A stretch of 64,000 nt of DNA, from contig NZ_CP049867.1 in the NCBI RefSeq assembly GCF_011299595.1, positions 3,658,001-3,722,000 on the forward strand, given 5' to 3'. This document shows positions 1 to 7,837 of the stretch, in pieces. The stretch is from Nocardioides sp. HDW12B (GTDB lineage Bacteria > Actinomycetota > Actinomycetes > Propionibacteriales > Nocardioidaceae). The stretch's first letter is position 1, and the number at the start of each line of letters is the position of its first letter. The translations under genes and the position numbers were made by a program. The notes beneath the pieces were generated by a model. The model searched no databases, was not told the DNA's origin, and saw nothing but the letters and a program-made list of their open reading frames with translations.

Positions 1-151
1 CCCGGTGACGGGTCGTTCGCGGGCCGGGTCGAGGTGGACGTCGTCATGGTGCCTCCGGTTCCGAGCGGCGGGCGCAGAAGGGGCAGACCGACGCAGAACG
101 TGACCTGCCCGCGCTCAGCACCCTACGACAGCGCGCCCCCGGCTCCGAGGC

Positions 152-1909
152 TCAGTCGGGATCGGGCTCCGGTCCGGGCACGTCGAGGCGGGAGGTGCCG
201 AGACGGTCGACGCGGTAGCACTGGCCGTGCGGGCTGACCCAGGTCAGACCGCCGTCGGGACCGCGCCGGTATCGCCACCCGCCGTGGGTCTTGACCCGGT
301 GGTGGTAGCGGCACAGCCGCGCGAGCCGGACCGCGCTGGTCTGGCCGGGGGGCCCGCCCTCGTCGGGCGGCACGTAGGGCTCGATGTGGTCGCGGTCGGC
401 GGTGCCGGGTCGGGCCCGGCGCCCGCACCACGGGAACTGGCAGGTCAGGTCACGCTCGTCGACCTGGTCGGCGACGGCCCGGGGGACCTCGTGCGCGTCG
501 ACCGCGGCGTCGTCGTCCAGGTCCAGCACCGGCCGCACCCGGACCAGCGCGCCCGGCGCCAGCTGGCTCAACCAGCGCTCCGTCGCTGCGCGCGAGACCG
601 GGCGCAGCTGGCCGTCGCGGACCACCGGCCCGACGGGACAGCTCGGCACCGCGTCGGACGGCGCGACGCCGCTGCCGCTGCCGGTGCCGGTGCCGGTGCC
701 GGTGCCGGTGCCGGTGCCGCCCTCTCCCTCCCCGGACCGCTCGGTGCACGGGGGCGACGTGAGGTGCAGGTGGAGGTCGATGACGAGCGAGCGACCCGCG
801 ACGGGACCCCGGCGCCGGGGTCGGCGGCGCGTCGTCCCGGTCAGGGGGTCCACCGCCGGATCGGTCCGGGCGGCGCCGGCGACCTCGAGGGCGTGCTGCG
901 GGTCGGCCAGGATGCCGACCGCCTTCGCACGACGGACGGCCAGCGGGTCGTCGTCGCCCAACGTGTGGAGTGCCGCGGCGATGTCGGCGACCGCCAGCTC
1001 GAACGCCTCGGCGTCCGGCGTGTCCACGAGGGCGTCGACCCGCGCGAGCCCGCTGCGGCCGTCCGCGTCCTCGATCGAGCCCCGGTCGGGACCGACCCAG
1101 ACGCCTCGCCGCTCGGCGGCCCGCTCGGCCTGCTCAGCCGCCAGGTCGGGGTCGTAGCGCAGGACCGCCGCCTCGACGGCCCGCGTGATCCGCACGATGC
1201 CGATCCGGCCGGCGACGTGGTGCAGCGAGAGGTCGACGAACCGCGCCGCGGCCGCGTTGAGCGGCAGGGTGAGCTGGGCGATCTGACGCGCCTTCCAGGC
1301 CGGCACCGCACCGGCGAGCACCTGGGTCCAGGTGCGGGGCAGCCGGTCGCGGCACTCCAGCGCCTGCCCGAGGTAGCGGCGGGCGCCGGCCTCGTTCATC
1401 GCCAGGGTGGTGGCCAGCTCGGTGACCGCGAACTCCCGGACCAGGTAGGCACCCTCGCCCAGGAAGCGCAGGACCCCCTCGATGCCCGGTTGCCCCGGCC
1501 CGGCGGACGTGGAGGCACCACGGTCGTCGCCGTCGGGCGCGGGCGTCGTCGCCCACGTCATGCCCTCCGTGCCGTTGACGCCGTCACCGAGCAGGCGCGC
1601 GGTCTCCCGCGAGAGCGACCCGAGGGTCGGATGGTCGTCGTCGTCGGCCGGCGTCGGCAGCCGGTGCAGGTCGGCCCAGTGGGTGGCGGCCACCATCTGC
1701 TCCGCCTCGACGCGCCACGCCGTGCGCCGCCCGGCCCGGATGTGCGCCAGGGTCCCGGCGCCGTCGAGGTCGAGGATCGAGCCGAGCGCCTCGGGTCCGA
1801 CGCGGTCGTCCGGCACCGACCTCGCCTCCGAACACGGCTGCGCGGTCGCCGCGCTCGCAGCGCGCGACACGTCCTCACGCTGCTCCGGTGACGGGTCCGT
1901 CCTCTTCAT
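152..1909 (-). CDS. DUF222 / HNH endonuclease domain protein (13E12 family)
   Basis: The 585-residue protein has a long N-terminal DUF222-type region and a C-terminal HNH nuclease domain. The HNH part shows CQFPWC, then DRDHIEPY, then LCRYHHRVKTHG, which are the expected zinc Cys pair, the catalytic His region and the second Cys/His pair. Before it lies a low-complexity Gly-Thr/Gly-Ser linker coded by a hexamer microsatellite. The family (13E12 repeat proteins of mycobacteria and Nocardioides) is abundant and has no settled function; DNA cleavage is inferred from the HNH motif. The ATG is preceded by TATGTT at 6 nt and no Shine-Dalgarno, so the mRNA is probably leaderless. An SOS-box palindrome covers that promoter, which suggests LexA control. 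A second, broken family member lies at 32.7 kb. Confidence 0.9.
   Translation of the reverse strand: MKRTDPSPEQREDVSRAASAATAQPCSEARSVPDDRVGPEALGSILDLDGAGTLAHIRAGRRTAWRVEAEQMVAATHWADLHRLPTPADDDDHPTLGSLSRETARLLGDGVNGTEGMTWATTPAPDGDDRGASTSAGPGQPGIEGVLRFLGEGAYLVREFAVTELATTLAMNEAGARRYLGQALECRDRLPRTWTQVLAGAVPAWKARQIAQLTLPLNAAAARFVDLSLHHVAGRIGIVRITRAVEAAVLRYDPDLAAEQAERAAERRGVWVGPDRGSIEDADGRSGLARVDALVDTPDAEAFELAVADIAAALHTLGDDDPLAVRRAKAVGILADPQHALEVAGAARTDPAVDPLTGTTRRRPRRRGPVAGRSLVIDLHLHLTSPPCTERSGEGEGGTGTGTGTGTGTGSGSGVAPSDAVPSCPVGPVVRDGQLRPVSRAATERWLSQLAPGALVRVRPVLDLDDDAAVDAHEVPRAVADQVDERDLTCQFPWCGRRARPGTADRDHIEPYVPPDEGGPPGQTSAVRLARLCRYHHRVKTHGGWRYRRGPDGGLTWVSPHGQCYRVDRLGTSRLDVPGPEPDPD
681..716. repeat. 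CCGGTG hexamer microsatellite, 6 copies, inside the HNH gene
   Basis: Six exact tandem copies of CCGGTG follow two degenerate GCTGCC units. On the coding strand they give an alternating Gly-Thr stretch followed by Gly-Ser, just upstream of the HNH domain. The unit is a multiple of three, so slippage would change linker length without breaking the frame. Confidence 0.9.
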
Positions 1910-1912
1910 GGA

Positions 1913-1928
1913 TCGAACATACGTTCGA
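1913..1928. promoter_or_regulatory. LexA/SOS-box-like palindrome overlapping the HNH gene promoter
   Basis: TCGAACATACGTTCGA matches the mycobacterial LexA consensus TCGAAC-N4-GTTCGA at all twelve arm positions. The site covers the putative -10 box (TATGTT on the minus strand, 1916-1921) and lies 4 nt from the start codon, an ideal repression position. LexA binding is inferred from the match. Confidence 0.75.
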
Positions 1929-1990
1929 CCTCCGACACAATGCCGTCAAGCCTCGCCTGGGCGCCCCCGGACGCCCCGGGCGCTACCGGG

Positions 1991-2476
1991 TCAGCGGGGC
2001 GCCACGGCGGCGTCGAGCGCCGCGAGCGACTCGTCCAGGAATCCCGGCGGGATGACCGGGAAGCCCCCGAAGCTCTCGCGGACCGGCTCGGGCACGTCCG
2101 CCCAGTCGTAGCTCAGCGACACCCGGGTGCCGTCCCCGACCGGCTCCAGGTCGTAGCGCCACCACCAGCCACCCGAGCCCCAGGCCCCCTGCTCGTCGTA
2201 CTGGCCCGGCTGCCAGGCGATCGCACGACCCGGCTCGAAGACGGTGACGGCGCTGTGGATGACGTAGTCGCCGACGCTCGGGTGGTGCATGTCCATCCCG
2301 AAGACCTGCCCGACGCCGGTGATCGGCTGCGGGTCGCGCGCGGCCCTCACCCAGTCCCCGGGCTCGGTGTCCGGGTGTCGGGCGGGATCGGCGAGGACCG
2401 CGAAGACCTCGTCGGCCCCGGCGGCCACGGTGCGGGTCGCGGTGATGCGGTCGCTGGTGGCGGGCTGGTCGGACAT
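1991..2476 (-). CDS. SRPBCC family protein
   Basis: This 161-residue protein has the START/SRPBCC (polyketide cyclase-like) pattern. An N-terminal strand (TATRTVAAGADEVFAVLADP) leads into a helix, then a ligand-pocket sheet with FEPGRAIAWQPGQ, and it ends in a long C-terminal helix (ESLAALDAAVA). Such proteins bind small hydrophobic ligands, but the ligand cannot be read from sequence. A clear ribosome site (GAGGAG) precedes the ATG. It lies 31 nt downstream of the RibD-type reductase gene on the same strand, so the two are probably cotranscribed and controlled by the divergent TetR regulator. Confidence 0.8.
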   Translation of the reverse strand: MSDQPATSDRITATRTVAAGADEVFAVLADPARHPDTEPGDWVRAARDPQPITGVGQVFGMDMHHPSVGDYVIHSAVTVFEPGRAIAWQPGQYDEQGAWGSGGWWWRYDLEPVGDGTRVSLSYDWADVPEPVRESFGGFPVIPPGFLDESLAALDAAVAPR

Positions 2477-2507
2477 GCGGGCTCCTCGGGTCAGGCGACG
2501 GGTCGGG

Positions 2508-3056
2508 TCAGGGGGCGGGCACGTAGGCGGCGTAGGAGATGCCGCTGGAGAACGCGGCCGCGCCGACCCGCTCCAGGCGGGGCACGACGTAGCCGTCGGG
2601 GAAGAACCGTCGACCGCGACCCTGCACGGCGGGGAAGACGATCTGGCGGAACTCGTCGGCCAGGCCGGCCGCGATGAGCGTGTGGGCGAGCGTGATGCTG
2701 CCGGTGAGGAGGAGCTCGCCGCCCGGCAGCTCCTTCAGCCGGCGCACCTCGTCGACGGGATCGCCGGCGAGCAGGGTGGTGTTCTGCCACTCCGGGTCGG
2801 TGAGCGTGGTGGTGACGACGTACTTCTCGACGGCGTCGAGGAAGGCCGCCGAGCCGCTCGCGTCGTCGGTCTGCTGCGGCCAGTAGCCGCGGAAGTCGAG
2901 GAACGTCTGCCGCCCGAGCAGGACGCCGTCGCAACGCCTGTCGTGCTCCTGCAGCAGCGCGACCATCTCCGGATCCTGGTCGCCGGGGTCGAACCAGTCG
3001 TCGAGCATCTCGACGGCGCCGTCCAGGGTCATGTTCTGGTTGATGACGAGCCGCAC
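2508..3056 (-). CDS. dihydrofolate reductase family protein (RibD C-terminal type)
   Basis: The 182-residue product matches the RibD C-terminal/YwjB-type reductase fold. It begins VRLVINQNMTLDGAV, continues with GVLLGRQTFLDFRGYWP (nucleotide and substrate region) and GGELLLTGSITLAHTLI, and ends in a C-terminal strand. NADPH-dependent reduction is expected for the fold; the substrate is unknown. GTG at 3056 is chosen because GGAGGAG lies 5 nt upstream and the protein then starts directly with the first beta strand. It is transcribed divergently from the TetR gene at 3138, with a palindrome between them, so TetR control is likely. Confidence 0.8.
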   Translation of the reverse strand: MRLVINQNMTLDGAVEMLDDWFDPGDQDPEMVALLQEHDRRCDGVLLGRQTFLDFRGYWPQQTDDASGSAAFLDAVEKYVVTTTLTDPEWQNTTLLAGDPVDEVRRLKELPGGELLLTGSITLAHTLIAAGLADEFRQIVFPAVQGRGRRFFPDGYVVPRLERVGAAAFSSGISYAAYVPAP

Positions 3057-3095
3057 GTCTGCTCCTCCGGTCGCGTCGGGAGGTCCACCTTGATA

Positions 3096-3114
3096 ATGTT
3101 CACACCGTACACAT
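3096..3114. promoter_or_regulatory. candidate TetR operator between reductase and TetR genes
   Basis: The 19-bp imperfect palindrome ATGTTCACACCGTACACAT pairs at six of nine positions (ATGT and ACAT outside, AC and GT inside). It lies midway in the 81-nt divergent region, where an autoregulating TetR protein normally binds. Binding is inferred. Confidence 0.5.
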
Positions 3115-3137
3115 GACGCGGGCCGGGAGGTCAAGGG

Positions 3138-3800
3138 GTGCAGGCGACGACGAGCGGCCGCCGCTACCACCACGGCGACCTCCGGCGGGCCCTCGTGGAC
3201 GCCGCGCTGGCGCGCACCCGCCACGCCGGCCCCGACGGGCTGGCGCTGCGGGTGGTCACGCGCGACGCGGGGGTCTCGCCGAACGCCGCCTACCGGCACT
3301 TCGCGGACCGCGACGCGCTCCTCGGCGCGGTGGCCGACGAGGTGATGCTCCGCATGGCGACGCAGATGCGCGCGCACGCCCGCAGCGAGATCGCCGACCC
3401 CGGCGAGCGGGCGCGCGACCTGCTGCGCGCCGTCGGCCTCGGGTACGTCGAGTTCGCCCGGTCCGAGCCGGGCTGGTTCGCCGTGGCGTTCTTCGCCGCC
3501 CGCGAGCACCAGCAGCCCGGACCGGAGGGCGTGGCCGCGCGCGAGCCGGCGCCGTACCTGCTGCTCGTCGAGGCGCTGGACGGCCTCGTCGCAGCGGGCC
3601 TGGTCGAGCCCGCCGCGCACACCGCGGCGCTGTGGGCGTGCTGGTCGACCGTGCACGGCTTCGCCGAGCTCGCCATCCACGGCCCGCTGCGCACCGTCCC
3701 CGACCCAGCGGTGCGGGCCCTGGCCGCGGCCGCGGTCGACGCCGTCATCGCCGGCGTCACGGGTGGCGCCGACGGCACGGCCGCCGCTCACGAGCGCTGA
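3138..3800 (+). CDS. TetR/AcrR family transcriptional regulator
   Basis: The protein has 220 residues. Its N-terminal helix-turn-helix is clear: YHHGDLRRALVDAALA, then VVTRDAGVSPNAAYRHFADR as recognition helix, then DALLGAVADEV. The C-terminal part is the usual all-helical ligand and dimer domain, of the TetR_C_33-like type (GYVEFARSEPGWFAVAFF). The GTG start has GGGAGG upstream. It is divergent from the reductase/SRPBCC pair and most likely represses that pair and itself through the palindrome at 3096-3114. The inducer is unknown. Confidence 0.88.
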   Translation: MQATTSGRRYHHGDLRRALVDAALARTRHAGPDGLALRVVTRDAGVSPNAAYRHFADRDALLGAVADEVMLRMATQMRAHARSEIADPGERARDLLRAVGLGYVEFARSEPGWFAVAFFAAREHQQPGPEGVAAREPAPYLLLVEALDGLVAAGLVEPAAHTAALWACWSTVHGFAELAIHGPLRTVPDPAVRALAAAAVDAVIAGVTGGADGTAAAHER

Positions 3801-3810
3801 TCAGGGCCCG

Positions 3811-4386
3811 TCAGGCGTCCGGGGCGACGTCGATCCCCGCGGCGTACCGGGCGGCCATCCAGCGCTGCGCCCTCCGGGCCACGGGTCCGCCGACCCGCGT
3901 CGCGAGCGACGCCGGGCGCGAGAAGGCAGTGACCGCGAGCTCCAACGCACCGTCGCCGCGCCGCTCCAGCACGAAGAGCTCCTCCCCCGACTCCGGATGG
4001 CCGGGCAGGGTGCCGTAGGCGAAGCCACGTCGGTCCGGCTCGTCCACCACCTGCACCACCTGGCAGGGCGCGGTCACGCCGAGCGGCCCGAGACCGATGC
4101 GCAGCAGCACGACGGTGCCGAGCTCGAGCGGCACCTCCGAGGCCCGCACCCGCAGGCCGGCGCCGGTCTGCGCACGCCAGGAGAACAGGTCGGCCGCTGC
4201 CCCGTCGAGGTCGCGGCGGCGCAGCAGGAAGCGCTCGTCCAGCCGGTCGAAGCCCGGGGGCGCCTGCCCGCCGAGCGTGCACCCAGGAGCGTCGTACGTC
4301 AGGGGCGCGTCGCGCCACCCGGCGAGCTCCGCCGCCGACATCCGCCCGGCACCGGCACTGGCGCCGGCGCCGCGGCACTCAGGCAT
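3811..4386 (-). CDS. DUF1990 family protein
   Basis: The 191-residue protein matches DUF1990, a family with a conserved body and a GTLPGHPESGEELFVLER motif near residue 140. The family is common in Nocardioides and Streptomyces and has no known function. The ATG used overlaps the stop of the upstream ATPase gene by 8 nt, which indicates translational coupling; a second Met at residue 16 (MSAAELAGWRD) is nearer where homologues usually begin. It is convergent with the TetR gene, ending 10 nt away. Confidence 0.8.
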   Translation of the reverse strand: MPECRGAGASAGAGRMSAAELAGWRDAPLTYDAPGCTLGGQAPPGFDRLDERFLLRRRDLDGAAADLFSWRAQTGAGLRVRASEVPLELGTVVLLRIGLGPLGVTAPCQVVQVVDEPDRRGFAYGTLPGHPESGEELFVLERRGDGALELAVTAFSRPASLATRVGGPVARRAQRWMAARYAAGIDVAPDA

Positions 4387-5572
4387 GCTGCGCCCGCAGG
4401 AAGGCCCCGAAGTGCGGCACGGTGAAGGCCACGGCGCCTCGCTCGGAGGAGAACACCAGCCCCTTCTTGATGAGACCGTCGCGCGCCGGGCTCAGCGACT
4501 GCGGCTTGCGGGCCAGCGCCTTCGCGACGTCGGCCGTGGTGACCTGCTCGGTCTCGCGGTCGGCGCCGAGCTCGGCCATGGTGCGCATGTAGTCGCGCTC
4601 GGCCGGGGTGGCGCGCTCGTAGCGGGCACCGAAGAAGCCGACCGCCAGCTCCGCCTCCGCCTCGGGCGCGGCCTCCTCGACGTCGGCCACGGTCACCGGG
4701 TTCTCGACGGCGGCGTCCCAGGTCGCTTTGCCGTAGGCCTGCACGAAGTAGGGGTAGCCGTCGGTCAGCTCGTAGAGGCGGTCCAGCGCCGCCGGCTCGA
4801 AGTCGACGCCCTCCGACGCCGCCGGTCGCAGCCACGCCCGGTCGGCCATGTCGCGCGGGAGCCTGTCGACGGCGACGTAGCGGAACAGGCGCTCGGCGTA
4901 TGACTTGGCCGCCGACAGCACCACCGGCAGGTGCGGCAGGCCTGCGCCGACGACGAGCACGGGCGCGTTCTGCTGGCTGACCTCGTGGACGGCGCCGCAG
5001 ATCGCGGCGAGCTCGGCCGAGGCGACGTCCTGCATCTCGTCGACGAACAGCCCGAGCCCGACGCCGAGGTCGCGGCCGAGCTCGCCGACGTCGGTGAACA
5101 GCTCGATGAGGTCGAGCTCGAGGTCGCCGGAGTCGGCGCGCCCCTTCGCCGCCGGTACGTCGCTGGGGGGCGCCCAGCGGAAGCCCTTGCGGTCCTTCAG
5201 CTCGGTGCGCAGCGCGAACGACTTGAGGACCCCGGCGACCGCGTCGACCCGGTCGGGGTCGCGGTGGCGGTGCGCGACCTCGCGGACCGCGGCGTGCACG
5301 GCCTGGGCGACCGGGATCCGCAGCGACTGGTCGGGGCGGGCCTCGATCTTGCCGGTCCCCCACGCGCGCGACACGGCCTGGCCGCGCAGGGCGTTGAGCA
5401 GCACCGTCTTGCCGACGCCGCGCAGCCCGCTGACGACCATGCTGCGCTCGGGACGGCCCGCGGCCACCCGCTCGAGGGTGACGTCGAAGGCGGCGAGCTC
5501 GCGGTCACGACCGGCCAGCTCGGGCGGTCGCTGACCGGCGCCGGGCGCGTAGGGATTCCGGATCGGGTCCAT
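4379..5572 (-). CDS. AAA+ family ATPase, Cdc6/Orc1-like
   Basis: This 397-residue protein opens with RNPYAPGAGQRPPELAGRD, the entry to an AAA_16-type domain. Walker A is GLRGVGKT at 49-56 and Walker B is GLFVDEMQD at about 174-182; a sensor-like VVGAGLP follows. The C-terminal third, after ELTDGYPYFVQAYGKATWD, looks like the lid and a winged helix (DVAKALARKPQSLSPARDGLIKK is split here by function: MarR-like DNA-contact helices). The family is widespread in bacteria and functionally undefined. The ATG sits 7 nt after TAGTTT with no Shine-Dalgarno, so it is probably leaderless. The DUF1990 gene overlaps its 3' end. A perfect inverted repeat lies upstream at 5592-5613. Confidence 0.75.
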   Translation of the reverse strand: MDPIRNPYAPGAGQRPPELAGRDRELAAFDVTLERVAAGRPERSMVVSGLRGVGKTVLLNALRGQAVSRAWGTGKIEARPDQSLRIPVAQAVHAAVREVAHRHRDPDRVDAVAGVLKSFALRTELKDRKGFRWAPPSDVPAAKGRADSGDLELDLIELFTDVGELGRDLGVGLGLFVDEMQDVASAELAAICGAVHEVSQQNAPVLVVGAGLPHLPVVLSAAKSYAERLFRYVAVDRLPRDMADRAWLRPAASEGVDFEPAALDRLYELTDGYPYFVQAYGKATWDAAVENPVTVADVEEAAPEAEAELAVGFFGARYERATPAERDYMRTMAELGADRETEQVTTADVAKALARKPQSLSPARDGLIKKGLVFSSERGAVAFTVPHFGAFLRAQHA

Positions 5573-5591
5573 GCACAGGAAACTATCCCCG

Positions 5592-5613
5592 AATCTAGTG
5601 CCAGCCCTAGATT
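5592..5613. promoter_or_regulatory. inverted repeat AATCTAG-N8-CTAGATT in divergent promoter
   Basis: Perfect 7-bp arms separated by 8 nt lie 7 nt upstream of the TAGTTT -10 box of the ATPase gene and 70 nt from the glycosylase start. The AT-rich arms stand out in this GC-rich sequence. It is likely an operator for the ATPase promoter; the regulator is unknown. Confidence 0.45.
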
Positions 5614-5682
5614 GACGTAGCGAGCGGCATCGTGTGTCGCGGAAGCCTCCCTGCCGTCGGGGGCCGCTCCTAGGATGGCGCC

Positions 5683-6555
5683 ATGCCCGAGCTGCCCGAG
5701 GTCGAGGCGCTGGTCCAGGACCTGCGACGCCGACTGGACGGTCGCGCCATCGCGCGCGTCGACCTGGCCGCCTTCGCCGCGCTCAAGACCTACGACCCGC
5801 CGCTGTCGGCGCTGCACGGCACGATGGTCGACGGCGTCGAGCGGCACGGGAAGTTCCTCGACATCGACGCCTCCGGCATCCACCTCGTGGTCCACCTGGC
5901 GCGCGCAGGCTGGATCCGCTGGCGCGACGAGGTGCCGAAGACCCCGCCGCGGCCGAGCAACAAGTCGCCTATCGCCGCGCGCATCGTGCTCGACGACGAC
6001 TCGGGCCTCGACCTCACCGAGGCGGGCACCAAGAAGAGCCTCGCGATGTACGTCGTCACCGACCCGGCCCAGGTGCCCGGCGTCGAGCGTCTCGGCCCCG
6101 ACCCGCTCGACGACGCCTTCACCATCGAGGTCCTCGAGCAGATCCTGCGCGACGCCGGCCGCGCCCAGGTCAAGGGTGTGCTGCGCCAGCAGTCGATCGT
6201 CGCCGGCATCGGCAACGCCTACTCCGACGAGCTGCTGCACGCCGCGAAGATGTCGCCGTTCAAGCCCGCGCTCTCGATCGCCGAGGAGCCGGAGGCGCTG
6301 CAGACCCTCTACACCGCCATTCGCGAGGTCCTGGGCGCGGCCGTCGAGCGCTCCTCGGGCCTCGCGGCGGCCGACCTCAAGGGCGAGAAGAAGTCGAACC
6401 TCGCCGTCCACGCGCAGACCGGCAAGCCCTGCCCGGTCTGCGGAGACACGGTCCGCGAGGTCTCCTTCGCCGACTCGTCCCTGCAGTACTGCCCCACCTG
6501 CCAGACGGGCGGCAAGCCGCTCGCCGACCGCCGGATGTCCCGCCTGCTCAAGTGA
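5683..6555 (+). CDS. Fpg/Nei family DNA glycosylase / AP lyase
   Basis: The 290-residue protein is a base-excision repair enzyme that removes oxidised bases and cuts the strand by beta-elimination. It has the catalytic N-terminus PELPE exposed after Met removal, conserved Lys57 (RHGKFL), the helix-two-turn-helix VAGIGNAYSDELL at 173-185, and a C-terminal zinc finger with Cys250, Cys253, Cys270 and Cys273. The length is normal. Whether it prefers 8-oxoguanine or oxidised pyrimidines cannot be decided from the sequence. ATG at 5683 follows TAGGAT by 6 nt without a ribosome site, so it is probably leaderless. It is convergent with the phosphotransferase gene, overlapping by 8 nt. Confidence 0.92.
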   Translation: MPELPEVEALVQDLRRRLDGRAIARVDLAAFAALKTYDPPLSALHGTMVDGVERHGKFLDIDASGIHLVVHLARAGWIRWRDEVPKTPPRPSNKSPIAARIVLDDDSGLDLTEAGTKKSLAMYVVTDPAQVPGVERLGPDPLDDAFTIEVLEQILRDAGRAQVKGVLRQQSIVAGIGNAYSDELLHAAKMSPFKPALSIAEEPEALQTLYTAIREVLGAAVERSSGLAAADLKGEKKSNLAVHAQTGKPCPVCGDTVREVSFADSSLQYCPTCQTGGKPLADRRMSRLLK

Positions 6556-7405
6556 CCCGGGCCAGCACGGCGCGGAGCCGTTCGTCGAGGCGGGCCAGCT
6601 GGGGCGGGTCGGTGACCAGGGACGCGCGCCCCGGCGGCGGCAGGAACCCCACGACGTCCATCACGTCGAGGTAGGGCTCCGGCACCCGCCCCGTCCGCTC
6701 GACGTACGCCGCCGCGAACGCGTCGGCCACCGCGTTGCCGTGGCGCAGCGCGAGGTTCGTCGCCGCGTGCGCGACGTCGAGCCAGGCCGGGCCGACCGAG
6801 GTCTCGACCCAGTCGACGAGACCGCTCACCCGCCCGTCCGCCCAGAGCACGTTGTGCGGCCCGAAGTCGCGGTGCAGGAAGGTCCGGTCGTACGTCGGCA
6901 CGGGAGTGCGCAGCAGCGCGAAGGCGTCCTCCCACGGGCCCGGGTCGCTCGCCCAGGCCGGGACGACGTACTTCGCCTCCCACGCCCACGACTGGAAGGT
7001 CCGGACGTCGACGCTCGGCTCGACCTCGTGCACGACGACGAGCAGGTCGGCCAGCAGCCCGAGCGAGGCGGCGTCGGACCGCTGGAGCTCGAGGCGGCCC
7101 GGCAGCCGGGTCATGAGGTGCGCCGGCTGACCGCACCGCACCCCCGTGGCATCGAGGGCGAGCGTGCGCGGCGCCGGGACGGGCGTGTCGTCGAGCAGCC
7201 GCTGCGTGTCGCGCTCGCGGGTCGTCAGCTCGACGCCGTGGGTGCGCCAGGGCTCCTCGGTCATCAGCCGCAGGACCGCTGACTCGCCGTCGCGCGGGGT
7301 CAGCGCGAGCATGGTCGAGGTCCGTCCGCCCTCCAGCGCCCGGACGTCCGTCACCGGACCCAGGTGCTCCTCGGCCCAGGCGAGGGCGTCCTCGTGGCTC
7401 GGCAT
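6548..7405 (-). CDS. aminoglycoside phosphotransferase-like (APH) family protein
   Basis: The 285-residue protein has the APH/choline kinase-type fold. The catalytic loop is HRDFGPHN (residues 178-185) and the metal-binding Asp is D198 in GLVDWVE. The N-terminal lobe has a Gly-rich segment EGGRTSTML. Members phosphorylate small hydroxylated compounds; the substrate here is unknown, and this does not imply antibiotic resistance. Only 14 nt separate its start from that of the divergent DUF1232 gene, so the two promoters overlap. Confidence 0.82.
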   Translation of the reverse strand: MPSHEDALAWAEEHLGPVTDVRALEGGRTSTMLALTPRDGESAVLRLMTEEPWRTHGVELTTRERDTQRLLDDTPVPAPRTLALDATGVRCGQPAHLMTRLPGRLELQRSDAASLGLLADLLVVVHEVEPSVDVRTFQSWAWEAKYVVPAWASDPGPWEDAFALLRTPVPTYDRTFLHRDFGPHNVLWADGRVSGLVDWVETSVGPAWLDVAHAATNLALRHGNAVADAFAAAYVERTGRVPEPYLDVMDVVGFLPPPGRASLVTDPPQLARLDERLRAVLARVT

Positions 7406-7419
7406 GCTGGGATGCTCGC

Positions 7420-7827
7420 ATGCGGGAGACGGTCGTCGGTGTGCTCGCGGGCCTCACCCTGCTCTGGGTGGCGCTCGTCGCCACCCTGTACGTCGTGGCC
7501 CGTCGCGAGGGCGACCCGACGACCTGGCGCGAGGTCCTGCGGCTCGTCCCGGACGTGGTGCGGCTGCTCCGGCGCCTGAGCACCGACCCGGACGTGCCCC
7601 GTGGCGTCCGGGTGCGGCTGGTCCTGCTGCTCGGCTACCTGCTCATGCCGCTCGACCTGGTGCCCGACGTGATCCCGGTGGTCGGCTACGCCGACGACGC
7701 CGTCGTCGTGGCCCTCGCGCTGCGGTCGGTCGTGAGGGCGGCCGGGCCGGAGGTCCTCGACCGGCACTGGCCCGGGACCCCGCAGGGCCTCACCGCGCTC
7801 AAGCGGCTCGCCCGCGTCCCCGGCTGA
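7420..7827 (+). CDS. DUF1232 (YkvA-like) membrane protein
   Basis: This 135-residue protein has an N-terminal transmembrane helix (VLAGLTLLWVALVATLYVVA) and the DUF1232 core YLLMPLDLVPDVIPVVGYAD followed by a second hydrophobic helix. The family's role is unknown. No Shine-Dalgarno is seen; TGGGAT lies 6 nt before the ATG, a weaker form of the leaderless arrangement common in this window. It is divergent from the phosphotransferase gene and convergent with the DUF4396 gene. Confidence 0.8.
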   Translation: MRETVVGVLAGLTLLWVALVATLYVVARREGDPTTWREVLRLVPDVVRLLRRLSTDPDVPRGVRVRLVLLLGYLLMPLDLVPDVIPVVGYADDAVVVALALRSVVRAAGPEVLDRHWPGTPQGLTALKRLARVPG

Positions 7828-7837
7828 CCGGGAAGAC

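Noticed and set aside
1-151. Small ORF on the plus strand at 34-237
   Set aside because: Arg/Pro-rich text without motif, overlapping the 3' end of the HNH gene in antisense; I see no feature in bases 1-151.
227-1891. Long open frames antisense to real genes (for example 227-1891 plus, 39082-41778 plus, 41787-44480 plus, 57172-59058 minus)
   Set aside because: They lie opposite genes with clear domains; high GC content keeps the antisense frames open. The translations are Arg/Gly/Val-rich without motifs.
6548-7405. Aminoglycoside resistance gene
   Set aside because: The APH-like motif is shared by many small-molecule kinases; nothing in the context indicates resistance.
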